Positions 8,309 to 16,819 of a stretch of DNA of 64,000 nt are shown here, piece by piece. The stretch spans positions 4,009,501 to 4,073,500 of the forward strand of contig CP070233.1 in NCBI GenBank assembly GCA_017355425.1. Direction: 5' to 3'. The DNA comes from Dolichospermum sp. DET69. GTDB taxonomy: Bacteria > Cyanobacteriota > Cyanobacteriia > Cyanobacteriales > Nostocaceae. The notes below the pieces were generated by a model. The model made no database searches. It saw only the letters and a list, made by a program, of their open reading frames with translations, and had not been told where the DNA came from. The translations under genes and the position numbers were made by a program. Positions within the stretch are counted from its first letter, which is position 1, and every line of letters starts with the position of its first letter.

Positions 8309-9469
8309 ATGAAAAAATATCGCCTGTTTGTTGTTATCAGCGCTGCTTGTATTTGTTTATCAATTTTATATTCTTTAGTAGGAGTTTCACAAACTCCTCA
8401 ATCTCAAGTATTACTATCTACAAATCCATCTTTAGAAAAAATTCTTCCCTTTGAAGCTGCTACAGAAAGGAAACAATCTCCGGTTTCTTTCACATTGCAA
8501 GCTGTTGACAGTAGTGGAAAACTGTTAACAAATGCTTTAATTAAATTGCAGATTTCCACACCTCCACGTAATCCTTTATTAACTACAGATTTTCCCATGG
8601 TTGAGGGAACTAAGTTATTAGAAATGGAGGCGGCTACACCTAGTGGTAAATTGGAATTTCAGCAAATGTTACCAATTCGTGGTAATTATCAAATTCAAGT
8701 CAATGTTTCTCCTTTAGTTGCAAATGCTTTTACAAGTTATCAGCAAACTTTAAATTTGAATGTCAGAGAAAATCCGGTTAAATACAAATTTTTTGCTGTA
8801 ATTGTAGCTATCTTATTTTCAGTTGGTTTGTTAGGCGGTTGGGTAATTGGTGGACAAGAGGAATTAAAAGCAGGGGAAATTGCCCCGCAGTCAGTCCGGT
8901 TGTTGTTAAGTGCATTAACTCTAGTGGCAATAGTGACTCTATTGTTTATTAATATAACGGCGGAAGTTGCGGAAGCTCATGGTGATGAACATTCTTCTAA
9001 AAGTGAGAAGATTGCCCCATCAATTAGCCAATCTCAGGGCATGGAAATAAAGATTGCAGGTGATAAACTAGCTACTGTAGGAAAATTGGCAAATTTATCG
9101 GTAGAGGTAAAGGATAGCACCACCGGAGCAGCTATTAAAGATGTCGGATTGCGAATTAAAACTATTGCTTTAGAAGATAATTTAACGGTGTTTGCTTATC
9201 AAGGATTTCCTAATCAAGCAGGGAAGTTAATATGGCAAGAACAATTTTTTGATGGTTCACCTCATAAGGTAGAAGTAGAAGCAATTTCTTTACCTGAATC
9301 TCAACGTCAATTTCCAGCGGTGAAGATAGCTCAATTAGTGGAAGTTGAGGGAATTACACCACCAATTTATATCCGGTTGATTGGGTTATTTTACTTTACT
9401 GCTATTGTTGGTATTGGCATGATGATTGGGTTGCTAATACAGCATAGAAAGGGATTGCAAGGAAATTAG
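8309..9469 (+). CDS. Membrane protein with two beta-sandwich domains and a His-rich loop
   Basis: 386 residues with an N-terminal signal or anchor (about 8-27). An extracytoplasmic beta domain (about 50-150) precedes two membrane helices (about 160-180 and 197-217). A His-rich AHGDEHSSKS loop leads to a second beta-sandwich resembling FixH/YtkA-like metal-handling domains, and a C-terminal helix follows (about 355-378). The function is unknown. It lies 95 bp after the CbtB-like gene and probably shares its transcript, which suggests a role in copper or cobalt handling. Confidence 0.6.
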   Translation: MKKYRLFVVISAACICLSILYSLVGVSQTPQSQVLLSTNPSLEKILPFEAATERKQSPVSFTLQAVDSSGKLLTNALIKLQISTPPRNPLLTTDFPMVEGTKLLEMEAATPSGKLEFQQMLPIRGNYQIQVNVSPLVANAFTSYQQTLNLNVRENPVKYKFFAVIVAILFSVGLLGGWVIGGQEELKAGEIAPQSVRLLLSALTLVAIVTLLFINITAEVAEAHGDEHSSKSEKIAPSISQSQGMEIKIAGDKLATVGKLANLSVEVKDSTTGAAIKDVGLRIKTIALEDNLTVFAYQGFPNQAGKLIWQEQFFDGSPHKVEVEAISLPESQRQFPAVKIAQLVEVEGITPPIYIRLIGLFYFTAIVGIGMMIGLLIQHRKGLQGN

Positions 9470-9542
9470 GCGATTATAAATCGCGTCTACACAGACAAAA
9501 CCCACCTGCGTGGGTTATTTGTAAAATCTATCTAGTGGATAA

Positions 9543-9683
9543 AAGAAAGCAAAAGGGTTGATAGATAAAGGTTTGCAGGGTTTTATAACCAAACAAGTGC
9601 AAGATTATTGACAATAGATGTTTAAAACCCTTGCATTTTTACCAAAAATAACCGCGTAAATTTGAAGACTAATTGTCGAACCT
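9543..9683. repeat. 140-bp MITE-like dispersed repeat, copy 1
   Basis: Aligns by eye with 41325-41466 at roughly 80% identity, starting AAGAAAGCAAAAG and ending near CGAACCC. Internally TGCAGGGTTTTATAA and TTTAAAACCCTTGCA form an imperfect inverted repeat of about 15 bp, as expected of a decayed transposon end pair or MITE. Confidence 0.6.
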
Positions 9684-9754
9684 TCCCTTCCTTCCTTCTT
9701 CCTTCGTGTACTTCGCTCCTATATCCCTCCGGTCCCGTCAGGGATACGTGGTTC

Positions 9755-9784
9755 AGTAGGGGCGTATTGCTATACGCCCCTACT
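9755..9784. repeat. 30-bp dispersed palindrome, second copy
   Basis: AGTAGGGGCGTATTG CTATACGCCCCTACT, the same as 2609-2638 except for one central base. Confidence 0.7.
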
Positions 9785-9824
9785 GAATCGGTAACTCCTA
9801 GTCCTTACGAAAAGACTTATATGC

Positions 9825-10742
9825 CTAACGGCACGCTCCGCGAACAGCAAACCCTAAAATTGTAACAATTAACCGAATATGCTCAGATACCGCTTCTGGT
9901 TGCTCTAACATAGCCAGATGCCCGCAATCAGGAATTTCAATCACATTATCGCCAACAGATTGGAAAAGCCAATGAAAACTGGCTAAATGGCGGATATATT
10001 TGGGTTCCATTACCTTATCGTCAGCACCAGCTAAAAAATAGACTGGCTGCTTTAGTTTGGAGACTAATTGGGGTAAACAGTTAATTTCTTCTTCCGTAGT
10101 AGAATCTAAAAGAGTTCCCAAAGCAGCTTCGGGGTCAGCGACAATAAAATCAATGAGTCGTTGACGCGCCCAATATCGGTCTAAAGGACGCAATACACTA
10201 GCTTTAGTAAACAACAAATCAATCAAGGGCATTTGTGAAAGCCAACGGGGACGGACTTGTAAAAATTTCTGCCCTGCGGCGCGAAATTGCTCAAATGCTT
10301 CTTTAAGATAAATCCCCCCACCTGCATTAATACAGATTACACCTTGAACACAATCAGGTTGTTGAGCCGCTGTCCACAGAGCAATAGTGCCACCTAAAGA
10401 ATGACCTATGAGCCAAGCACTAGAAATATTCAGGTGTTGGAGAAGAACAGCCAGATCCTGAGCATAAGCAGATGGAGAATATAGAGAATCCAAGGCAGAA
10501 CTAACCATACTAGAGTCTGTGGGAGGCAGTTCTATATCTGATGTCACCTGGGACTGTGATTCACCAAATCCTCGTAAATCATAAGATAGACACTGCAAAT
10601 CTACTGATAGACGAGAAATCACAGGTTGCCAATATACGCTACTATTTAGCCAGCTATGGATAAATACCAAAGTATGCGGGCAAGATGTGGGAGCAGTTAG
10701 CTCATAAGTATGTGGAACGCCTAAGATTTCTATTGTTGCCAT
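9825..10742 (-). CDS. Alpha/beta-fold hydrolase
   Basis: 305 residues from ATG 10742 (MATIEILGVPHTYEL); an upstream in-frame extension encodes an unlikely Cys/Leu-rich start. The nucleophile elbow GHSLGG, the oxyanion region FIHSWLNSS and the late catalytic His in PDCGHLAMLEQPEAV place it in the alpha/beta hydrolase superfamily. Substrate unknown; the PDCGHL..EQPE ending is common in esterase, haloalkane-type and acyl hydrolases. The last eight codons (FAVRGACR) and the stop lie in a dispersed repeat, so the native C-terminus may have been replaced. Confidence 0.85.
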   Translation of the reverse strand: MATIEILGVPHTYELTAPTSCPHTLVFIHSWLNSSVYWQPVISRLSVDLQCLSYDLRGFGESQSQVTSDIELPPTDSSMVSSALDSLYSPSAYAQDLAVLLQHLNISSAWLIGHSLGGTIALWTAAQQPDCVQGVICINAGGGIYLKEAFEQFRAAGQKFLQVRPRWLSQMPLIDLLFTKASVLRPLDRYWARQRLIDFIVADPEAALGTLLDSTTEEEINCLPQLVSKLKQPVYFLAGADDKVMEPKYIRHLASFHWLFQSVGDNVIEIPDCGHLAMLEQPEAVSEHIRLIVTILGFAVRGACR

Positions 10743-10843
10743 AATTAAATATCGTCCCCTCAAGGGTGGGTGCGACTCAATACAACATAAATACAAACAG
10801 AGAAAGAACAACTCAAAATTTTAATTTTTGAACTAGCTAAGTT

Positions 10844-11563
10844 CTATTGACCAAGTAACCTATGTTTTACTCCTTCCGCAATTCTGTTACCCAGATATTC
10901 AGGAATTAGACTTTCATTGGGCCCTAGTAAGTAAAGAATTAGCCTAGTCCGTCCGCGCCAAACCAGTAAATTGGCGTTAACTACCAATAGGTCTTCTTGC
11001 CAGATAGCGTACATCACTTTGTAAAATAATCCTGGTTGATTATCCGCTTCAATGACTAAAGCAGGAAGATGAAAGACAGGATCAACATAGAAATCAGTTT
11101 GTACCTGCTCTAAACCAGCATCAAAATTAAATTCTACAGCCAGCATTTCTTCTACTTCAAATCGGCCTCCTAATGCTTCACGAATAGCGCGGCAAACGTT
11201 CTCGGCGGTTTTTTCAGTCAGGGCTTTACTGCCACGTGATACCAGTAATTTAATAAAAACTAACATCGGTGGTCGAATTTGACCGTATAAACTTAGACCG
11301 TGAATAGTTAAACCATAGGCTGCTAGAACACCAAAAATATCACTTAGGAGGAAAGATTGATTCCGATAGGCAAAATGCAGGGCGCTTTTGCTCCCTTCTG
11401 ACTTCATCTCGATAACAGCCCGTTTTGTTTTATACAAACGGTATGCTAGGCGTAAATTTTGAAGTTGAATCTCACTACTAACAAACTGCTCATAGAATTG
11501 GGGAAACGCTCGATTAAAGCGTTTAAGGAGTTCTAGAGTTGAAGATTTTAAACCAGAAGCCAT
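10844..11563 (-). CDS. ACT-domain protein
   Basis: 239 residues. Two ACT-like regulatory folds are recognisable: SFLLSDIFGVLAAYGLTIHG around residues 70-90, and NQPGLFYKVMYAIWQEDLLV near 175-195, the classic [NR]xPGLL ACT opening. ACT domains bind small ligands, often amino acids. There is no enzymatic domain, so this is probably a free-standing sensor or regulator. It is separated by 101 bp from the hydrolase on the same strand. Confidence 0.7.
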   Translation of the reverse strand: MASGLKSSTLELLKRFNRAFPQFYEQFVSSEIQLQNLRLAYRLYKTKRAVIEMKSEGSKSALHFAYRNQSFLLSDIFGVLAAYGLTIHGLSLYGQIRPPMLVFIKLLVSRGSKALTEKTAENVCRAIREALGGRFEVEEMLAVEFNFDAGLEQVQTDFYVDPVFHLPALVIEADNQPGLFYKVMYAIWQEDLLVVNANLLVWRGRTRLILYLLGPNESLIPEYLGNRIAEGVKHRLLGQ

Positions 11564-12492
<929 letters not shown>

Positions 12493-12656
12493 TTAAGGTT
12501 ACTGGGGTTTGGGGATTAGGGAATTTAGGGAAATATCCTAAATCTTATTTTTTCTGGATTATTGGGTTTGCATTTATTTTTTTTTGTGTTATGATAGTCG
12601 AGATGAACCAACAAGACACAATTTAATTGATGTAAAACTTGGTTTTGATAGATTTA

Positions 12657-12730
12657 CGGGATGTAGCGCAGCTTGGTAGCGCGCCTGCTTTGGGAGCAGG
12701 ATGCCGCAGGTTCGAATCCTGTCATCCCGA
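12657..12730 (+). tRNA. tRNA-Pro(UGG)
   Basis: 74 nt. The acceptor arms CGGGATG and CATCCCG pair, with discriminator A. The anticodon stem CCTGC/GCAGG closes a TTTGGGA loop with anticodon TGG at 12691-12693. The T-arm GCAGG TTCGAAT CCTGT is intact. CCA is not encoded. Confidence 0.95.
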
Positions 12731-12740
12731 TTTGTGTGAA

Positions 12741-12787
12741 ATAAAACCCCACCCCCAACCCCCTCCTCGCTTGCGGGGTGGGGGCTA
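12741..12787. repeat. G/C-rich dispersed repeat
   Basis: AACCCCACCCCCAACCCCCT followed by the small hairpin around CGCTTGCGGGG. An inverted relative is at 18567-18612. This directly follows the tRNA-Pro. Confidence 0.6.
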
Positions 12788-12840
12788 TGATTTATTTTGT
12801 GTAAGTGGGTACTCACCATATCGCATTTTCTACTTCTTGC

Positions 12841-13206
12841 TTATAAGGGAAATGCCGAAAACCCTTGAAGATGTAGCTTCCTAAGTCAGCTACATCTGTG
12901 CTTTAGACAAGGGATGAAGGCTAGAGGCTTTCCTTTATCCTGCATTGACATTAATTTAAAAATTTGAAATTATTTCAAATTTTAATCCATATTCGTGAGA
13001 CAATTAAATTGTCAGCAAAGACATTAAAAACCTACCGGGGGACTCTCGGAAAGTTACGCTTGTCAGAGATGATTCTGCCAGTAATGGCAAACAGGATCAG
13101 GGCAAGAACCCAAATATTTAAGGCAATGCCTGAAGCTGGGATAACTGAGAGATATAGACTGAAACTCTCTATAGAATCCCCGCGTCTTTAGACCGGGGAG
13201 TGTCAA
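12841..13206 (+). mobile_element. 366-bp IS200/IS605-derived non-autonomous element, copy 2
   Basis: Identical to the complement of 1194-1559. The left-end hairpin lies at about 12870-12896 and the right-end hairpin at about 13176-13199, followed by AGTGTCAA. The 75-codon ORF at 12964-13191 is translated identically to that of copy 1. Both copies start after TTAT, a plausible tetranucleotide target of single-strand (HUH) transposition, and show no target duplication. Confidence 0.75.
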
Positions 13207-13343
13207 GACTTTTATCTATTTGATTAGATTATCGGTTTTTTGAATAATTGCTGGTTCTTGCATTTTAAGGTACACAAATAATCCCATTACCTGCCATTTG
13301 ACGAATAAACCCCGTCCAAGTATCGGATAAACCATAAATTATG

Positions 13344-13368
13344 GGGGCAACCACGGGGGGTTTGCCCC
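13344..13368. repeat. REP palindrome 3' of the REP-associated transposase
   Basis: GGGGCAA CCACGGGGGGT TTGCCCC, a 7-bp stem with a G-rich loop. Its complement-type partner is at 13907-13931. It overlaps the last base of the transposase gene. Confidence 0.75.
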
Positions 13369-13886
13369 TACGTGGGGAAATTTTCGGGGTTGTTGGGATG
13401 AAGGGTGTCAACATCCCACAATATTGGATTATCTCTTATATATTCTCGTAAGTGATCGCATGATTTTTCGTTACGAATAATGTGTTCATGATAATTGCGT
13501 TGCCATAGTCTCTTTTCAAAAGTTGGCCATTCCTTTTCATAAACACCATGACGATATTGAGCAGTAGTTAAAGACTTTAACCTATGAACAACATCTCCTA
13601 ATTTCATTGAACAGTTATTTTCAAGAATAATAATGCCATGAATGTGGTTAGGCATCAAAACAAAAGCATCAATATCAATTCCTTCGTAATGGGTAGGAAT
13701 TTCATCCCAAACAATTTGTACCATTTCTCCTGCTGGTGAAAGCTGCATTATACCATCTTCGATTTTACCCAATAGCGATAGCCTTTGGTTAATACAAATA
13801 GTCACAAAATACGCTCCTGCCTGAGAATAATCGTATCCTTTCAGACGAATAGAACGACGACGATGAATATCAGAATTATACGCCAT
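13368..13886 (-). CDS. REP-associated tyrosine transposase (RAYT, Y1/HUH family)
   Basis: 172 residues from ATG 13886; a longer in-frame start would translate part of the upstream REP. The motif order is that of TnpA-REP proteins: RRRSIRLKGYDYSQAGAYFVT at the N-terminus, the HUH pair in LMPNHIHGIII, and the catalytic Tyr helix in NEKSCDHLREYIRDNPILW. These HUH nucleases mobilise REP/BIME palindromes. REP palindromes sit on both sides (13344 and 13907 onward), so gene and substrate are together and probably intact. Confidence 0.85.
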   Translation of the reverse strand: MAYNSDIHRRRSIRLKGYDYSQAGAYFVTICINQRLSLLGKIEDGIMQLSPAGEMVQIVWDEIPTHYEGIDIDAFVLMPNHIHGIIILENNCSMKLGDVVHRLKSLTTAQYRHGVYEKEWPTFEKRLWQRNYHEHIIRNEKSCDHLREYIRDNPILWDVDTLHPNNPENFPT

Positions 13887-13906
13887 AAAAACAAATAATA
13901 TACGTA

Positions 13907-14134
13907 GGGGCAATCCCCCCGTGGTTGCCCCAATAATTTGTGGTTGCCCTCATAATTATCGGATTAATGATCAATTCTACATGGGTTTTGATTTAATGCG
14001 ATCGCCCCAATAAATCCCCAATATGTACGGGCAATCCCCCCGTAGTTGCCCCAATAATTTGTGGTTGCCCTCATAATTATCGGATTAATGATCAATTCTA
14101 CATGGGTTTTGATTTAATGCGATCGCCCCAATAA
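13907..14134. repeat. REP palindromes inside a 121-bp tandem duplication
   Basis: Two nearly identical 106-bp blocks (13908-14013 and 14029-14134, period 121) each begin with GGGCAATCCCCCCGT-type sequence and the TTGCCCC arm, and end with a HIP1 site (GCGATCGC) and CCCCAATAA. The first block opens the palindrome GGGGCAA ... TTGCCCC at 13907-13931. Probably produced or maintained by the adjacent RAYT. Confidence 0.75.
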
Positions 14135-14187
14135 TCAATTTATTGATCAATACAAATATCGGGTCAACCAAATGATTACCACAAATA

Positions 14188-14400
14188 TTAAGGTAATCGC
14201 GTGGTAATTATAAATATCGGGGCATCAAATTCCATCCGTTTAATTGCCAATTGTTGAGTGTCATGATCTCGTTTTTGAGCAAGTGCTAAAGATTGTGTTT
14301 GAGTAGTAATGATACGGGTTTTATTTAATGCCATTAATGTGGGAGCGATAGTCCCAGCTAATCTAGCAATACCACCGACTATAGCGCCGATAATACTCAT
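14188..14400 (-). CDS. Small hypothetical membrane-associated protein
   Basis: 70 residues with a Gly-rich hydrophobic N-terminus (MSIIGAIVGGIARLAGTIAP) and a polar C-terminal half. GGAG lies 8 nt before the ATG, which supports translation. No family recognised. It lies 25 bp after the HepT gene on the same strand and may be co-transcribed; its last codons run into repeat-like DNA. Confidence 0.4.
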   Translation of the reverse strand: MSIIGAIVGGIARLAGTIAPTLMALNKTRIITTQTQSLALAQKRDHDTQQLAIKRMEFDAPIFIITTRLP

Positions 14401-14425
14401 GGATAAACTCCTTTTTTGTGGTTAT

Positions 14426-14782
14426 TTATTCTGATGATTGAGATTCTTTTTCAAGTAAATTTTGTAATTGTTGTTTTAAGGTTGGCAAATCATTTTTTAC
14501 CGTATCCCAAAGAATTTCTAAACTAACGCGAAAGTATTCATGAATTACTAGATTTCGCATACTTATAATATCTCGCCAAGAAATTTCAGGATATTTCTGA
14601 CGAATTAGTTCATCAATATTTGCTGATGCTTCGCCAATTACAAGTAAGTCAAACAGAATTGCTTTAGTCAGGGATATATTATTTTGAACATCTTCAAAAG
14701 AAACTTTTATCACCAATTCAGAAATTGCGTCAATGCGTTCCAGAATATCTTGCACTCTTAATTGCCAACTCCTAGAAGACAT
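14426..14782 (-). CDS. hepT: HepT-like ribonuclease toxin (DUF86)
   Basis: 118 residues, all helical. The HEPN RNase motif Rx4HxY is present as RNLVIHEY (about residues 81-88). HepT toxins cleave RNA and are neutralised by MntA, which transfers AMP to the motif Tyr. It overlaps the upstream mntA stop by 11 bp, the usual arrangement. Confidence 0.9.
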   Translation of the reverse strand: MSSRSWQLRVQDILERIDAISELVIKVSFEDVQNNISLTKAILFDLLVIGEASANIDELIRQKYPEISWRDIISMRNLVIHEYFRVSLEILWDTVKNDLPTLKQQLQNLLEKESQSSE

Positions 14783-15062
14783 AGATTACCTCTGCTAAAA
14801 TGCAATCTCGGATGTTTTCTTTCAGCATATTTTTTGTCCCTAAATCAACAGAACAATCAAGAATTTCTTCTAAATATCTTTGTACCTTGGAAAACTGAAT
14901 TAATCCAAAAGGACGTGAAAACTCAGCCAAACAATCCACATCACTATCAGGACGAGCTTCATTACGAGCAACAGAACCAAATAATTCAAGGGATCTTACT
15001 CCTAAGTCTTTTAATTCTTGTTGATGTGTTCTGAGAATTTGTAACACTTCTTCACGGTTCAT
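14772..15062 (-). CDS. mntA: MntA-like nucleotidyltransferase antitoxin
   Basis: 96 residues. The minimal nucleotidyltransferase motif GSx10DxD is intact (GSVARNEARPDSDVD, about residues 30-44), so it should be able to AMPylate HepT. Start ATG 15062. It is the first gene of the hepT/mntA operon, and the length is typical. Confidence 0.9.
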   Translation of the reverse strand: MNREEVLQILRTHQQELKDLGVRSLELFGSVARNEARPDSDVDCLAEFSRPFGLIQFSKVQRYLEEILDCSVDLGTKNMLKENIRDCILAEVIYVF

Positions 15063-15106
15063 AATTTAGTATTTATCCTTATTTCTCCGTTTTATTTGGA
15101 AGTCTC

Positions 15107-16417
15107 CTAGTATTTTTCTAAATCCTTTATTTCCTTGGGAACTCCGGCAGTTAACACTTCATTTCCATCTGGAGTTACTAAGACATCATCTTCAATGCGA
15201 ATCCCAATCCCTATCCAGCGGGGGTCAATTTCCGGTTGATCTTCGGCTGGTTTGGTGTCGGGTACTATATAAAGTCCGGGTTCTATGGTGAGAACTTGTC
15301 CTGGTTGTAAAGTTTGGGGATTTTCTCCATGTTGATAAACTCCCACATCATGGACATCTAAACCTAACCAATGACTGGTGCGGTGCATATAAAAGGGCTT
15401 ATATTTTTCCTCTTCTATTAATTTGTCAATTTCTCCTTTGAGTAAACCCAGTTCTACTAATCCTTCTGTTAATATCCGCACGGCTTTATTATGAGGTGCA
15501 TGGAAGGAATTACCTGGTTTTACTTCTGCTATGGCTTGTTTTTGTGCTTCTAAAACAAGTTCATATAATATCTTTTGTTCCGTTGTAAATTTACCGCTGA
15601 CGGGAAATGTCCGAGTAATATCAGAGTTGTAATAACCATAAGCACAACCAGCATCAATCAATAACAGGTCATTTTCTTGCATTTGACAGTTATTTTCGAT
15701 GTAATGCAGTACGCAAGCATTCTTACCAGATGCGACAATAGAAGGATAAGCTGGCCCCATTCCTCCCCGAAGACGGAAAATATGTTCTATTTCGGCTTGA
15801 ATTTCATATTCATAACGTCCTGGTGCGGCAGTTTTCAAAGCATGATTATGAGCTTCTACGGCAATTTCTACCGCTTGGCGCATTAAATCTAATTCTGTTT
15901 TGCTTTTATGTAACCGCATGGTGCTGAGGACTATACAAGGGTCAGCAATAGATGTGGGGCCTGTTCCGCGTTTGGGATAAGTCCGCAGTAAACTTTGATA
16001 GTGTTCAAGAATTTTATCGTTAAAATTGCGATCGCGTCCTAAATGATAATAAATACAATCGGCTTTTTCTAAATATTGGGGTAACTTCTCATCTAACTCC
16101 GCAATGGGGTAAGCAATATCTGCACCATAAAATTCTTTTGCTTTCTCTATTCCACACCGATAACCACTCCAAACTTCCTTTTCCTGATCTTTGGGTTGGA
16201 CAAATAATATAAACCGATGTTCTGCGTGATGGGGTGCTAATACTACTACTGCTTGAGTTTCATTAAAGCCAGTCAAGTAAAAGAAATCACTATCTTGACG
16301 ATAAACATACTCGACATCGTTGTGCATTACTGCTGTTGGCGCACTTCTGAAAATCGCTGTACCGCCGCCTATTTTCGCCATTAACTGCTCACGACGTTGC
16401 CGATATTCTGTTTGCAT
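15107..16417 (-). CDS. pepP: Xaa-Pro aminopeptidase (aminopeptidase P, M24B)
   Basis: 436 residues from ATG 16417 (MQTEYRQRREQL), the usual start of cyanobacterial homologues; an in-frame ATG 39 bp upstream exists. The N-terminal AMP_N domain (HNDVEYVYRQDSDFFYLTGF) is followed by the pita-bread fold with all five dimetal ligands visible: IDAGCAYG, SDITRTF, the HRTSHWLGLDVHD His, TIEPGLY and GIRIEDDVLV. It removes N-terminal residues ahead of proline in the cytoplasm. Confidence 0.93.
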   Translation of the reverse strand: MQTEYRQRREQLMAKIGGGTAIFRSAPTAVMHNDVEYVYRQDSDFFYLTGFNETQAVVVLAPHHAEHRFILFVQPKDQEKEVWSGYRCGIEKAKEFYGADIAYPIAELDEKLPQYLEKADCIYYHLGRDRNFNDKILEHYQSLLRTYPKRGTGPTSIADPCIVLSTMRLHKSKTELDLMRQAVEIAVEAHNHALKTAAPGRYEYEIQAEIEHIFRLRGGMGPAYPSIVASGKNACVLHYIENNCQMQENDLLLIDAGCAYGYYNSDITRTFPVSGKFTTEQKILYELVLEAQKQAIAEVKPGNSFHAPHNKAVRILTEGLVELGLLKGEIDKLIEEEKYKPFYMHRTSHWLGLDVHDVGVYQHGENPQTLQPGQVLTIEPGLYIVPDTKPAEDQPEIDPRWIGIGIRIEDDVLVTPDGNEVLTAGVPKEIKDLEKY

Positions 16418-16525
16418 AGCTGATTTATTGATAGTATTGTTTTTTAGCTTTAACAATTATAGACTACGGAGAATGTTCTCAGAAAAATTGCTAATTTTAG
16501 TTATTCTAGCCAATTTTTAAGATTA

Positions 16526-16558
16526 AGATCCCCGACTTCTTCAAGAAGTCGGGGATCT
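16526..16558. terminator. 33-bp perfect palindrome, probable terminator upstream of pepP
   Basis: AGATCCCCGACTTCTT and AAGAAGTCGGGGATCT form a 16-bp stem with a 1-nt centre. A close relative at 30124-30156 directly follows another gene. The family is a dispersed hairpin; no long T-tract follows here. Confidence 0.55.
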
Positions 16559-16819
16559 GGGTAAGGACTTTTATCTAAATGAGATTGTCAACAAATCAGG
16601 ATTTCATCTTTAAATAATGACAGTTGTCAACAGAAAATAAAATGTTTTTTGATTGCTCAGATATTACTTTTAATTTTAAAAGTTAGTGTTGATGAACATT
16701 CTTGAAATGTCTATAAATAATGACATTGAATAAAAATAATTAAGCAAATGTTTGTTGTTTACAGAATCTTTATAAAAATCAATTTAAAAATGGATGTTAA
16801 TTAAACATAAAAACACATC
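16559..16819. other. AT-rich region upstream of the FG-GAP gene
   Basis: No gene. Very AT-rich with short ATTTTAAA-type stretches. It presumably holds the promoter of the following gene. Confidence 0.4.

Larger units (their letters stand above)
9470..9824. other. Intergenic region built from dispersed repeats
   Basis: Holds the repeat at 9543-9683, a pyrimidine-rich tract, the 30-bp palindrome at 9755-9784, and the start of the ACGGCACGCTCCGCGAAC repeat that continues into the next gene. No gene seen; the 67-codon ORF here is repeat sequence. Confidence 0.5.

Noticed and set aside
9662-9865. 67-codon ORF
   Set aside because: Made entirely of repeat sequence, overlapping the hydrolase end in antisense.
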